Assembly (NCBI RefSeq): GCF_965118895.1
Contig: NZ_CBCPJJ010000009.1
Span: 124,001 to 188,000 of the forward strand
DNA length: 64,000 nucleotides
Direction: 5' to 3'
Source of the DNA: Rahnella inusitata_A
GTDB lineage: Bacteria; Pseudomonadota; Gammaproteobacteria; Enterobacterales; Enterobacteriaceae
Positions within the stretch are counted from its first letter, which is position 1; each line of letters starts with the position of its first letter. The notes under the pieces were generated by a model, which saw nothing but the letters and a program-made list of their open reading frames with translations, had not been told where the DNA came from and searched no databases. This document shows, piece by piece, positions 1-8,691 of this stretch. Made by a program: the position numbers and the translations under genes.

Positions 1-31
1 GAGAGCAAACGAATGATAATAAGGGTCCGCC

Positions 32-370
32 ATGAAAAAGATCGATGCGATTATTAAGCCATTCAAACTCGACGACGTCCGTGAAGCACTGGCAGAAGTC
101 GGGATTACCGGGATGACCGTCACCGAAGTGAAAGGTTTTGGCCGTCAGAAAGGTCACACCGAGCTGTACCGTGGTGCTGAATACATGGTCGATTTCCTGC
201 CAAAAGTGAAAATCGAAATTGTGGTGGCGGATGACATCGTGGATACCTGCGTGGAAACCATCATGACTACCGCGCAGACCGGTAAAATCGGCGATGGTAA
301 AATCTTCGTGTTTGACGTGGCGCGTGTGGTACGTATCCGTACCGGCGAGCAGGACGAAGAAGCGATCTGA
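32..370 (+). CDS. glnB: Nitrogen regulatory protein P-II 1
   Basis: This is the small trimeric P-II signalling protein. It senses 2-oxoglutarate and ATP/ADP and controls NtrB and the glutamine synthetase adenylyltransferase. The 112-residue length is exactly the family length. The T-loop has the uridylylation tyrosine at Y51 in GAEYMVDF, and the start MKKIDAIIKPFKLDDV is the standard P-II N-terminus. The ATG follows an AGGG sequence at 22-25. A strong terminator lies immediately downstream and faces hmp. The P-II core does not by itself separate GlnB from GlnK; the linkage to hmp and glyA, as in E. coli, favours GlnB. Confidence 0.95.
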   Translation: MKKIDAIIKPFKLDDVREALAEVGITGMTVTEVKGFGRQKGHTELYRGAEYMVDFLPKVKIEIVVADDIVDTCVETIMTTAQTGKIGDGKIFVFDVARVVRIRTGEQDEEAI

Positions 371-392
371 TCCGCCGTACGGAGCAGAAACG

Positions 393-421
393 AAAAAGGC
401 TGACATTGCGTCAGCCTTTTT
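393..421. terminator. Bidirectional terminator glnB/hmp
   Basis: A GGCTGAC/GTCAGCC stem has an ATTGC loop, with A-runs on the left and T-runs on the right. It can therefore serve both glnB and the convergent hmp. Confidence 0.85.
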
Positions 422-440
422 GCTTTAAAGCCTTTCAGAT

Positions 441-1631
441 TCAGATCACTTTGTGCGGGCCGAAACATTCATAGTGAATTCTGTCTTCGCTGATGTTCAT
501 CGCCAGCAACTGTTTCGCGGCGAATTGCATGAACCCGACCGGGCCGCACAGGTAAAAATGCATTGCCGGATCGGCCAGTTGCGCGCTGACTTTGCTTAAA
601 TCCATCAGTCCCCGATGCTGGAAATCTTCGCCCGGGAGATCACTTTCCTGCGGCTGGTTATACCAGACGTGGTTTTCCAGCAGCTGCAGTCGCGCACCGG
701 CACTTTTCACTTCACCGGCGAAAGCATGAACTGCGCCGTTTTCGGCAGCGTGCAGCCACTGGACAGGGGCGTTATGCCCGCGCAGCGCCAGTGTATTCAG
801 CATTCCCAGCATCGGCGTCTGGCCGACACCGGCAGAAATCAGCGCGACCGGCGTGGTTTCGCCAATATCCATGAAGAAATCACCGTGCGGTGCGGCGAGG
901 TGGATGATGTCACCAGGCTGAGCGTGGTTGTGCAGGAAGTTCGATACCGCGCCCTGATCTTCGCGTTTCACCGCGATACGATAGTTTTTACTGTTTGGTG
1001 CCTGCGTCAGGGAATACTGACGAATTTCCTGATTCTCCAGCGAGGCGTCGCGGATATACACCGCCAGATATTGCCCCGGCTGGAAGTCAGCTACCGGCTT
1101 GCCATCGACCGGTTCGAGCAGGAAAGAGGTAATCAGACTGCTTTGCGGATGTTTCTCGGCGATACGGAATTCACGAGTGCCGCTCCATCCTCCGGTTTTC
1201 TCAGCGCTATCCTGATAGATTTCTGCTTCACGGTTGATGAACACGTTCGCCAGCACCCCGTAAGCTTTGCCCCACGCATCCAGCACTTCCTGACCCGGAC
1301 TGAACATTTCATCGAGCGTCGCCAGCAGATGTGTACCAACAATGTTGTACTGTTCCGGGCGGATAGTGAAACTGGTGTGCTTCTGCGCAATACGTTCTAC
1401 CGCAGGCAGCAGTGCGGCAAGATTTTCGATGTTGGCGGCATAAGCGCAGATGGCGTCAAACAGCGCCTGACGCTGATCGCCGTTGCGCTGATTGCTCATA
1501 TTGAAGATGTCTTTCAGCTCAGGATTATGGGCGAACATACGGTCATAGAAGTGCGCGGTGAGCTTCGGGCCGGTCGCGGCGAGCAAGGGAATGGTGGATT
1601 TAACGGTTGCGATAGTCTGGGCATCTAGCAT
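441..1631 (-). CDS. hmp: Flavohaemoprotein, nitric oxide dioxygenase
   Basis: Hmp oxidises nitric oxide to nitrate with O2 and NAD(P)H in the cytoplasm and is a main NO-detoxifying enzyme. The protein is 396 aa, the E. coli length. The N-terminal globin domain (about 1-140) has Y29, Q53 and the haem-ligand H85. The FAD domain follows (about 150-255, with RQYSL), then the NAD domain ending in FYLCGPVGFM and ECFGPHKV. The ATG at 1631 gives MLDAQTIATVK as in E. coli and has a GGAG upstream; a longer in-frame start would overlap the operator. An NsrR-like palindrome lies about 35-55 bp upstream, which suggests NO-induced derepression. Confidence 0.96.
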   Translation of the reverse strand: MLDAQTIATVKSTIPLLAATGPKLTAHFYDRMFAHNPELKDIFNMSNQRNGDQRQALFDAICAYAANIENLAALLPAVERIAQKHTSFTIRPEQYNIVGTHLLATLDEMFSPGQEVLDAWGKAYGVLANVFINREAEIYQDSAEKTGGWSGTREFRIAEKHPQSSLITSFLLEPVDGKPVADFQPGQYLAVYIRDASLENQEIRQYSLTQAPNSKNYRIAVKREDQGAVSNFLHNHAQPGDIIHLAAPHGDFFMDIGETTPVALISAGVGQTPMLGMLNTLALRGHNAPVQWLHAAENGAVHAFAGEVKSAGARLQLLENHVWYNQPQESDLPGEDFQHRGLMDLSKVSAQLADPAMHFYLCGPVGFMQFAAKQLLAMNISEDRIHYECFGPHKVI

Positions 1632-1664
1632 AGTGAACTCCGTGTCATTTTGATTTAACTCTAT

Positions 1665-1687
1665 AACATGCATTTTAAATGCATCTT
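1665..1687. promoter_or_regulatory. NsrR-type operator of hmp
   Basis: The palindrome ATGCATTTTAAATGCAT, flanked by AAC and CTT, closely resembles the NsrR site of E. coli hmp. Its position just upstream of hmp fits repression by the NO-sensing Fe-S regulator NsrR. Confidence 0.7.
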
Positions 1688-1842
1688 ATATAAACCCACA
1701 ATTTCTGTAAACCCCCCTAAAGGAGTAGGTCTATTATCGGGTGAGGGATGGCTCACAAAGCTGAAATTTGTACATGATCATGTGAATAAAACTCCCTTGA
1801 TTATGGACAGAGGTTCGCAGATCAAAGCCTTGCTGTATCTGG

Positions 1843-1858
1843 AGCCAATCGTTTGCCT
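1843..1858 (+). promoter_or_regulatory. PurR-like box upstream of glyA
   Basis: AGCCAATCGTTTGCCT matches 12 of 16 positions of the PurR consensus, including the CGTTTGC core. glyA is a known PurR target in E. coli. The rest of the 330-bp hmp-glyA gap holds promoters and the long glyA leader. A 75-codon ORF in it has no family features. Confidence 0.55.
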
Positions 1859-1963
1859 AAAAACCTTAAACAGCCCCTATCCGAAGCCCGCTTAAACATT
1901 TACACTGTGGCGCAGAACCCGTGAGGGGCGTTTATTTTTAGTTTGTTGAGTCAGGAGATGCGG

Positions 1964-3217
1964 ATGTTAAAGCGTGAAATGAACATTGCCGATTATGATG
2001 CTGAGCTGTGGGCAGCAATGGAAAAAGAAGTTGTTCGTCAGGAAGAACATATCGAGCTGATTGCGTCAGAAAACTACACCAGCCCGCGTGTTATGCAGGC
2101 TCAGGGCTCGCAGCTGACCAACAAATATGCCGAAGGTTACCCTGGCAAACGCTATTACGGCGGCTGTGAGTACGTCGACATCGTTGAACAACTGGCTATC
2201 GACCGTGCAAAAGAATTGTTCGGTGCTGATTTCGCTAACGTTCAGCCACACTCCGGCTCACAGGCGAACTTTGCGGTTTACACCGCACTGTTACAACCGG
2301 GCGACACCATTCTGGGGATGAACCTCGGTCACGGCGGTCACCTGACGCACGGCTCACCGGCAAACCTGTCCGGTAAACTGTACAACGTGGTGCCTTACGG
2401 TATCGACGAAAGTGGCGATATCGACTACGAAGATGTGAAACGTCAGGCCGAAGCGCACAAACCCAAAATGATCATCGGCGGCTTCTCCGCGTTCTCCGGT
2501 GTCGTTGACTGGGCCAAAATGCGTGAAATCGCTGACAGCGTTGGTGCCTATTTCTTCGTCGACATGGCACACGTTGCTGGTCTTATCGCCGCAGGCGTTT
2601 ACCCTAATCCGCTTCCACACGCGCACATTGTCACCACAACCACACACAAAACGCTGGCTGGCCCACGCGGTGGTCTGATCCTGGCGAAAGGCGGCAGCGA
2701 AGAGTTCTATAAAAAACTGAACTCCGCCGTCTTCCCTGGTGGTCAGGGCGGCCCGCTGATGCACGTGATTGCCGGGAAAGCGGTAGCACTGAAAGAAGCG
2801 ATGGAACCTGAATTCAAGGTCTACCAACAGCAGGTGGCGAAAAACGCACAGGCGATGGTTGCCGTGGTTCTGGAACGTGGTTACAAAGTGGTTTCCGGCG
2901 GTACGCACAACCACTTGTTCCTGATGGATCTGGTTGACAAAAACCTGACCGGTAAAGAAGCTGATGCCGCTCTGGGGCGCGCCAACATCACCGTGAACAA
3001 AAACAGCGTACCAAACGATCCGAAGAGCCCGTTTGTGACTTCTGGCGTACGCATCGGTACTCCGGCTGTGACCCGTCGCGGCTTCAAAGAAGCCGAAGTG
3101 CGTGAACTGGCTGGCTGGATCTGTGACGTGCTGGACAACGTGAACGATGAAGCAACTATCGAGCGCGTGAAAAACAAAGTTCTCGACATCTGTGCACGCT
3201 TCCCGGTTTACGCATAA
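1964..3217 (+). CDS. glyA: Serine hydroxymethyltransferase
   Basis: GlyA is a PLP enzyme that interconverts serine plus tetrahydrofolate with glycine plus 5,10-methylene-THF, the main one-carbon source. The 417 aa match E. coli almost residue for residue. The PLP-binding lysine is K229 in TTTTHKTLAGPRGG. I chose the ATG at 1964 (MLKREMNIADYDAEL) over one at 1943, because it matches E. coli and follows AGGAGATGCGG. Divergent from hmp, with a PurR-like box upstream and a terminator just after the stop. Confidence 0.97.
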   Translation: MLKREMNIADYDAELWAAMEKEVVRQEEHIELIASENYTSPRVMQAQGSQLTNKYAEGYPGKRYYGGCEYVDIVEQLAIDRAKELFGADFANVQPHSGSQANFAVYTALLQPGDTILGMNLGHGGHLTHGSPANLSGKLYNVVPYGIDESGDIDYEDVKRQAEAHKPKMIIGGFSAFSGVVDWAKMREIADSVGAYFFVDMAHVAGLIAAGVYPNPLPHAHIVTTTTHKTLAGPRGGLILAKGGSEEFYKKLNSAVFPGGQGGPLMHVIAGKAVALKEAMEPEFKVYQQQVAKNAQAMVAVVLERGYKVVSGGTHNHLFLMDLVDKNLTGKEADAALGRANITVNKNSVPNDPKSPFVTSGVRIGTPAVTRRGFKEAEVRELAGWICDVLDNVNDEATIERVKNKVLDICARFPVYA

Positions 3218-3240
3218 TATTGCGGTAACCGTCAGGTGCT

Positions 3241-3267
3241 AAAACCCGCTTCGGCGGGTTTTTTTAT
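3241..3267 (+). terminator. glyA terminator
   Basis: An ACCCGC-TTCG-GCGGGT hairpin with a run of seven T follows the glyA stop. Confidence 0.88.
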
Positions 3268-3338
3268 ACGTATGAATCAGAATTTGTGAGCTGGCAGACA
3301 TTCTTCTGTTATGGAGAGGTTTGCGGATTGCTAGCGAT

Positions 3339-3354
3339 TGTGAGCTCTGTCAAA
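3339..3354. promoter_or_regulatory. CRP-like site upstream of hcaT
   Basis: TGTGAGCTCTGTCAAA has a perfect left half (TGTGA), a 6-bp spacer and TCAAA in place of TCACA. It lies about 25-40 bp before the hcaT start. Similarity only. Confidence 0.35.
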
Positions 3355-3379
3355 GTATTGGCCTCACACCGGAGGATCT

Positions 3380-4540
3380 ATGGAATTGCGTTCCACACGC
3401 TGGCTGTCACTCAGTTATTTCACCTATTTTTTCAGTTACGGTATTTTTCTTCCCTTCTGGGGGTTATGGCTTAAAGGCGAGGGGATTTCTTCCGAAAATA
3501 TCGGCCTGCTGCTCGGCGCAGGATTAGTCGCACGCTTCCTTGGCACGTTAATCATTTCTCCTTCCATCAAAGACCCCTCTCATTTGATAACCGGGCTGCG
3601 CATTCTGGCATTGCTCACACTGGCTTTCGCCGTCGGCTTCTGGTTCGGCAACGGCTGGGCGTGGCTGATGATCAACATCGCCGGTTTCAGCCTGTTCTTC
3701 GGGCCGCTGGTGCCGCTGACCGACGCGCTGGCGGGCACGCTGCAACGTCAGATCAATATGGATTACGGCAAAGTGCGCGTCTGGGGCTCGATTGCGTTTG
3801 TGATTGGCTCGGCGCTGACCGGAAAACTGGTAGAAGTCTACGGTCATAACGCAATTTTATACACGCTGACCGCAGGCGTGGCGGCGATGCTGCTCGGGAT
3901 GTTATTGCGTCCGAGCGTGAAGCCGGTGGGGGAGCCGCGCCAGAGCGGCGCGCCGACCATCACCTGGAAAGCGCTGCTGGGCGAAACGCCGGTCTGGCGA
4001 TTCCTGTTATGCGTCACATTGTTGCAGGGGGCGCATGCGGCCTATTACGGCTTCAGCGCCATCTACTGGCAGGACGTCGGCTATTCTTCGACGACTATCG
4101 GCTATTTATGGTCACTTGGTGTGGTGGCGGAAGTGCTGGTGTTTACCTTTAGCAAACAACTGTTCAGCCGCTGGTCGGCGCGCGATCTGCTGCTGCTGTC
4201 GGCGGTGTGCGGCGTGGTACGCTGGGGGCTGATGGGCGAATTTACCGCGCTGCCGTGGCTGATTGTGATTCAAATCCTGCACTGCGGCACGTTCACTGTC
4301 TGTCATCTGGCGGGAATGCGTTTTATTGCAGCACGGCCGCGCGATCAGGTGATTCGCTTACAGTCGGTGTATTCTGCACTGGCAATGGGCGGCGGGGTGG
4401 CGATTATGACGATGGTGTCCGGCTTCCTGTTTGAACATCTGCATGCCGGATTGTTCTGGGTGATGGCATTGCTGGCGGTGCCGGCGATTTTCCTGCGCCC
4501 TAAAGTCACGCCTTCCGCACCGGCCGCACCTGTCCGTTAA
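3380..4540 (+). CDS. hcaT: MFS transporter, 3-phenylpropionate (HcaT) family
   Basis: This is a 12-helix inner-membrane MFS carrier of 386 aa, close to the 379-aa E. coli HcaT, the putative 3-phenylpropionic acid importer. Membrane helices run throughout; the MDYGKVRVWGSIAF stretch between helices 4 and 5 is typical of this LacY-related family. The ATG follows GGAGGA. The stop codon overlaps that of the convergent csiE in a TTAA. hcaT-csiE adjacency is as in E. coli, but no phenylpropionate dioxygenase genes are in the window, so the substrate is not proven. Confidence 0.85.
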   Translation: MELRSTRWLSLSYFTYFFSYGIFLPFWGLWLKGEGISSENIGLLLGAGLVARFLGTLIISPSIKDPSHLITGLRILALLTLAFAVGFWFGNGWAWLMINIAGFSLFFGPLVPLTDALAGTLQRQINMDYGKVRVWGSIAFVIGSALTGKLVEVYGHNAILYTLTAGVAAMLLGMLLRPSVKPVGEPRQSGAPTITWKALLGETPVWRFLLCVTLLQGAHAAYYGFSAIYWQDVGYSSTTIGYLWSLGVVAEVLVFTFSKQLFSRWSARDLLLLSAVCGVVRWGLMGEFTALPWLIVIQILHCGTFTVCHLAGMRFIAARPRDQVIRLQSVYSALAMGGGVAIMTMVSGFLFEHLHAGLFWVMALLAVPAIFLRPKVTPSAPAAPVR

Positions 4541-5832
4541 GGCGCTTCGAGCAGCGAGCGAATACGTTTTCGCTGCTCTTTCGCCAGCGGCAGTTGGGTG
4601 TGGATCACCAGCGGATCGGCGTCGGTGCTGCGGGTGGCGTAGGGGGTGACAATCATCGCCACGCCGCTCGGAGCACCGAATTTATAGAAATCAGCCAGCG
4701 TCTGATATTTGATGTTCAGCGGCAGCAGCGTTGCCTCACGGATTTGCTGCTCGACCGCCTCTTCCAGCGCCGGATTATCGTGCGTCAGTAACAGGATCTG
4801 CTTTTCCTGCAACGCATTACCCTGCATCAGCCAGGCACCAAACGTGATCGCGACCAGCCCGATTTCATCTTCAGAGAGCTGAATCAGATATTCCTGCTCA
4901 AACCCTTCCAGCGCTTCGCGGGTGGTTCGTACCAGACGCGGATACATCCGGTTCACTTCTTCCTGCATTAAATTGTCGATACCAATACCGAAATGACAGC
5001 GCTCGATGGCCGGGCCGAGATGGGCGAAAAGCTGGCCGACCAGACCTTCGTGACTGCTAAACTTCATGCCAGCGACATCCTGAAAGCGCGCCACCAGATT
5101 TTCGATTTGCAGCAGCAATCGCCGATCTTCGGTCGAACCGGAACTCTGGTAGCTGTGCGTTTTGAGCATGCGTAGCATCAGCGTGAAAAACTCACACTCG
5201 CTGTCATCGAGCAAGCCGTGACTCAGGGTTTGCAACTGCGTAAACAGCGTTCGCGCCGCCGGATACTCCGCTTTTTCGCGCAGCCACCGACGCTGTTGTT
5301 CGGTGAACCGTAGGCCGCTGGACGGCGCGCTTTGCCATGCACCGTTCTGCCACAGACAATATTGCAAACAAATGCGTATCAGCTGGCAATCGTGCTCGCT
5401 CAGCCCTTTCGGCAACAGCGAGGCGCAATCTTCGATCATGACCCCCAGAATATCGGTGCGCAGTACCACCTTTGGGCAAGGCTGGCCTTCGAACGCAATA
5501 TGTAACCAGGGCAGAAAATGACGCGGCACAAAATCTGGGGAAATCCGCAGGGTGCGGCGTAATCCCTGAAACAGACACAGGCGCTGGGCGAGGGTGTCAC
5601 CCTGAATGCGGCACTCTTTTTCGCTGTATTGCAGCACGTCCAGCCGGTGTATCCGCTGGATCTCGCAGGTGACTTCCGCCAGATCGTCCCACGTCGTTTG
5701 CAGGTCAACCCGGTTGATTTCGCTGATAATCTCCAGTTGCACAGCCGTCAGCGGCGCGTACAGCATCAGCAACACGTGGCAGCGACGTTGCGAAGCGGAA
5801 AGCGCGGGAGCAGGTTGTGGATCCAGAGTCAT
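4537..5832 (-). CDS. csiE: Stationary-phase inducible protein with PRD domains
   Basis: CsiE is a cytoplasmic protein related to BglG-type antiterminators and PTS-regulation (PRD) domains. In E. coli it is induced by sigma-S and cAMP-CRP under carbon starvation; its molecular role is unknown. The 431 aa resemble the 426-aa E. coli protein. The middle region (about 200-330) carries PRD-like helices with FAHLGPAIERCHFGI, and the C-terminal part resembles an EIIB-like domain. It is convergent with hcaT and shares the TTAA stop-codon overlap. Confidence 0.85.
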   Translation of the reverse strand: MTLDPQPAPALSASQRRCHVLLMLYAPLTAVQLEIISEINRVDLQTTWDDLAEVTCEIQRIHRLDVLQYSEKECRIQGDTLAQRLCLFQGLRRTLRISPDFVPRHFLPWLHIAFEGQPCPKVVLRTDILGVMIEDCASLLPKGLSEHDCQLIRICLQYCLWQNGAWQSAPSSGLRFTEQQRRWLREKAEYPAARTLFTQLQTLSHGLLDDSECEFFTLMLRMLKTHSYQSSGSTEDRRLLLQIENLVARFQDVAGMKFSSHEGLVGQLFAHLGPAIERCHFGIGIDNLMQEEVNRMYPRLVRTTREALEGFEQEYLIQLSEDEIGLVAITFGAWLMQGNALQEKQILLLTHDNPALEEAVEQQIREATLLPLNIKYQTLADFYKFGAPSGVAMIVTPYATRSTDADPLVIHTQLPLAKEQRKRIRSLLEAP

Positions 5833-5981
5833 ATCACCTTCTGTAATGGTGTCACTTGAAATTATTAGTCAAGCATAGCAAACCGCCCGCCCGCGACAGG
5901 TCGCGGCCATCGGGTTTTACTCCGGCTTACAACTCAGATCACAGATATTTTTGACGACCGCTTAAATGCACAGCAAAATAC

Positions 5982-5996
5982 TGTTACTAAGTAACA
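5982..5996. promoter_or_regulatory. Zur-like palindrome upstream of zevA
   Basis: TGTTACTAAGTAACA is a perfect odd-centred palindrome. Its TGTTA-N5-TAACA arrangement equals the core of Zur operators (TGTTATAATATAACA). It sits about 30 bp before the pair of zinc-uptake-like genes. Assignment to Zur rests on similarity and context. Confidence 0.5.
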
Positions 5997-6025
5997 ATTT
6001 AATGATGCTTTACAGGAGAGTGACG

Positions 6026-6685
6026 TTGCGAAAAACCAGGGACAGGCTCTCAGGACTCAGTATGCGCTGGCTGGCGCTGGCGCTATTTTGCCTGCCGGGC
6101 ACGGCGTCTGCGCACCCGCACAGCTTTATTGATATGCAGACTACGCTGGTCGCCGACGAGACTTCGTTAACCGGTCTGAAAATGGTCTGGACGATGGATG
6201 AAATCACCTCGGCAGATTTGTTGTATGACGCGCAAAATGCCAAAACCGGTTCAGATATCTGGAAGAAGCTGGCGGCAGAAGTGATGGCGCGCGTGCTCAG
6301 TCAGCATTATTTCACCAACTTTTATCGTGAGGGAAAACCGGTGAAATATCTGGACTTACCGAGTGAATATCAGCTTTCCCGAAAAGGCGATCAGGCGGTG
6401 CTCGAGTTTGTTCTCCCGCTCGCCCGACCTCAGCCACTGACCGGGAAACCGATGGAGTTTATGACGTTTGACCCGTCCTATTTTGTCGATATGACCTACA
6501 AAGATAAAACCGCGCTGCATTTGCCGCCGGCGCTGGAAAATCGCTGCACGCTGGCGCTGTTTACGCCAAAGCCAAATGCCTCGCTGCAAAGTTACGCGCT
6601 GTCGCTCGATAAAGCCGATGCGCCGCCGGAAAGCATGGATCTCGGTCAGCAGTTCGCTCAGAAGGTCACGCTGGAATGTCATTGA
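6026..6685 (+). CDS. DUF1007 periplasmic metal-binding protein, ZevA-like
   Basis: This DUF1007 protein is the partner of a NicO-family permease. In Haemophilus influenzae the equivalent pair ZevA/ZevB is required for zinc uptake at low zinc. The TTG at 6026 is preferred because AGGAGA lies six bases upstream; ATGs at 5966 and 6002 lack a ribosome site. It then has a signal peptide (hydrophobic MRWLALALFCLP, cleavage after TASA), and the mature protein begins HPHSF, a likely metal-binding N-terminus. The length from that start is 219 aa. It overlaps zevB by 10 bp, so the two are translationally coupled. Confidence 0.7.
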   Translation: MRKTRDRLSGLSMRWLALALFCLPGTASAHPHSFIDMQTTLVADETSLTGLKMVWTMDEITSADLLYDAQNAKTGSDIWKKLAAEVMARVLSQHYFTNFYREGKPVKYLDLPSEYQLSRKGDQAVLEFVLPLARPQPLTGKPMEFMTFDPSYFVDMTYKDKTALHLPPALENRCTLALFTPKPNASLQSYALSLDKADAPPESMDLGQQFAQKVTLECH

Positions 6686-7695
6686 TCTCAACGTCGTCGA
6701 AAACGATTTCCTGGCGCGATCTGTGGCCGCTGGCGGTCTTTCTTATTCTGCTGGCGGCAGGCGGTTTCCTGCTGATGCATTACTGGCCGCGCATATTGCT
6801 CAGCAGCATTATGTGGCAGCGGGATTTACATCAGGAACTGGCGGGGCTATTGCGCCAGGTAAAAGAAAATCCGATGCGGGCGGGTTTCACACTGGCGGGC
6901 TTTAGCCTGATTTACGGCGTTGTCCACGCCATCGGGCCGGGGCACGGAAAAATCGTCATCACCACCTATCTTGCCACCCATCCTTCCCGGCTGAAAAGTA
7001 GCCTGAAACTGACCTTCGCTTCGGCAATAGTGCAGGGACTGGTGGCGATATTGCTGGTCAGCGTGGTGCTCGGCGTGTTGCAACTCTCTTCCCGCCAACT
7101 GCATCAGAGTAGTTTCTGGATGGAGCAGGGGAGTTTCATTCTGGTGATCCTGCTCGGTCTTTTGCTGTGCTGGCGGGCGCTGAAAGGCGTTTATCACACG
7201 CTGAAAAGTCTGCGGCCAGTACCCGCGATGAAGATACGCCGTATTTCATCGCCGGCCGCGCTGCCGCATGTTCATGACGATCATTGTGGTTGCGGGCATC
7301 AGCATGTGCCGAGTGATAAACAGTTGCAGGCGGGTGGCGATCTGCGTACACAAATTGCGATCGTGCTGGCGATGGGGCTGCGGCCATGCTCAGGTGCGAT
7401 CATGGTGCTGTTGTTTGCCAAGGTGATCGGCGTATACAGCTGGGGCGTGATTTCTGCTATCGCGATGGCTATCGGCACCTCGCTTACCGTTTCCCTGATT
7501 GGCGTGCTGGTATTTTACAGCCGGGCGCTGGCGGTGAAGCTGAGCGCCAGTCGGACGCCAGCGGTCTGGCAACGCATTACGTGGTCGCTGCTGGCACTGG
7601 GCGGAGGAATTGTGCTGCTGGTGGCAGGCATCCTGCTTTACTGCGCGGGGGGCGGAGAGGCTTCATCGGGGCTGGGCGGCCCGTTCGGTCGCTAA
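6676..7695 (+). CDS. NicO/RcnA-family metal permease, ZevB-like
   Basis: This is a 339-aa inner-membrane protein of the NiCoT/NicO family with about six or seven helices. Helix 2 carries HAIGPGHGK, the metal-motif signature of the family, and a later helix has MGLRPCSGA. The cytosolic loop at about 195-215 is histidine- and cysteine-rich (HVHDDHCGCGHQH), consistent with metal handling. Family members may move Ni, Co or Zn. Pairing with a DUF1007 protein and a Zur-like site favours zinc import, though RcnA-type export cannot be excluded from sequence. Confidence 0.7.
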   Translation: MSLISTSSKTISWRDLWPLAVFLILLAAGGFLLMHYWPRILLSSIMWQRDLHQELAGLLRQVKENPMRAGFTLAGFSLIYGVVHAIGPGHGKIVITTYLATHPSRLKSSLKLTFASAIVQGLVAILLVSVVLGVLQLSSRQLHQSSFWMEQGSFILVILLGLLLCWRALKGVYHTLKSLRPVPAMKIRRISSPAALPHVHDDHCGCGHQHVPSDKQLQAGGDLRTQIAIVLAMGLRPCSGAIMVLLFAKVIGVYSWGVISAIAMAIGTSLTVSLIGVLVFYSRALAVKLSASRTPAVWQRITWSLLALGGGIVLLVAGILLYCAGGGEASSGLGGPFGR

Positions 7696-7704
7696 AACAG
7701 GCAT

Positions 7705-7743
7705 AAAAAAACGGACGCCCGCAATGGACGTCCGTTTTTTTTA
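7705..7743. terminator. Bidirectional terminator zevB/suhB
   Basis: A long ACGGACG/CGTCCGT stem is flanked by A7 and T8 runs, so it can terminate from both sides. Confidence 0.88.
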
Positions 7744-7760
7744 ACTGATAAGCAGCGGAA

Positions 7761-8564
7761 TTAACGCTTCAGCGCTTCGCTCAGTTCTTCACGCATGGTA
7801 TTGAGAATACCTTTAACAACGCGCGGGTTACCGGCAACGATGTTGCCAGAAGAGTAATGGTTGTGGCCGCCAACGAAGTCAGTCACTACGCCGCCTGATT
7901 CACGAACCAGCAGCTCACCACCGGCGAAATCCCATGGTTTCAGGGCCACTTCGAAGAAACCGTCAACGCGACCCGCGGCGACATACGCCAGGTCCAGCGC
8001 AGCAGAACCGGTGCGACGGAAATCCGCACACTCGGTGAACAGCTTGCCGATCACATTGATGTAGCTTTTTGCGTGCTGTTTGGCTTTGAACGGGAAGCCG
8101 GTCGCCAGAATGGTGCCGTCGAGGTCTTTGGCGTTGGTGCCGCGCAGGCGGTAGCCGTTCAGCTGTGCGCCCTGACCGCGGGTCGCGGTGAACAGTTCGT
8201 TACGCATTGGATCGTAAACTACCGCGACTTCAGTGCGGCCTTTGATGCGCACGGCGATAGATACAGCGAAATGTGGGAAGCGTTTAACGAAGTTGGTGGT
8301 GCCATCCAGCGGGTCGATAATCCATTGTACATCTTTGTCTTCGCCTTCCAGTTCGCCACACTCTTCACTGATGATGGTGTGTTTTGGATAGGATTTGCGA
8401 ATGACGTCGATAATCATGTGCTCGGCTTCGCGGTCTACATTGGTAACAAAATCATTGGTACCTTTTTGAGTCGCTTCTACAGAATCTGGTGTTTCGTAAT
8501 GTTTGGCAATCAGGTTACCGGCCTTGCGCGCAGCGCGCACGGCGATGGTGAGCATCGGATGCAT
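7761..8564 (-). CDS. suhB: Inositol-1-monophosphatase / Nus factor SuhB
   Basis: SuhB is a Mg-dependent inositol monophosphatase that also acts in rRNA antitermination and 30S maturation in E. coli. The length of 267 aa is identical to E. coli. The metal-binding motifs IIDPLDGTTNF (about 84-94) and WDFAGGELLVRESGG (about 212-226) are intact. It is divergent from trmJ, as in E. coli. Confidence 0.96.
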   Translation of the reverse strand: MHPMLTIAVRAARKAGNLIAKHYETPDSVEATQKGTNDFVTNVDREAEHMIIDVIRKSYPKHTIISEECGELEGEDKDVQWIIDPLDGTTNFVKRFPHFAVSIAVRIKGRTEVAVVYDPMRNELFTATRGQGAQLNGYRLRGTNAKDLDGTILATGFPFKAKQHAKSYINVIGKLFTECADFRRTGSAALDLAYVAAGRVDGFFEVALKPWDFAGGELLVRESGGVVTDFVGGHNHYSSGNIVAGNPRVVKGILNTMREELSEALKR

Positions 8565-8691
8565 GGATATCTTCCAACTAGGATGTTAAAGAACGGGAAT
8601 ACGGGAAACGGCGCGCAGTATAGCAGGGGTTCTGAAAATTAACTACCGTTGTGATAGGCTGTTGTGATTTTCCGCCACGCTCAGAGTTTGT

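Noticed and set aside
615..1628. 337-codon open frame on the plus strand opposite hmp
   Set aside because: It is antisense to a certain gene, has no family features or ribosome site and arises from the codon bias of hmp.
1668..1895. 75-codon ORF in the hmp-glyA gap
   Set aside because: It begins inside the NsrR palindrome, crosses the PurR-like box, lacks a ribosome site and resembles no family. The gap is better read as regulatory DNA.
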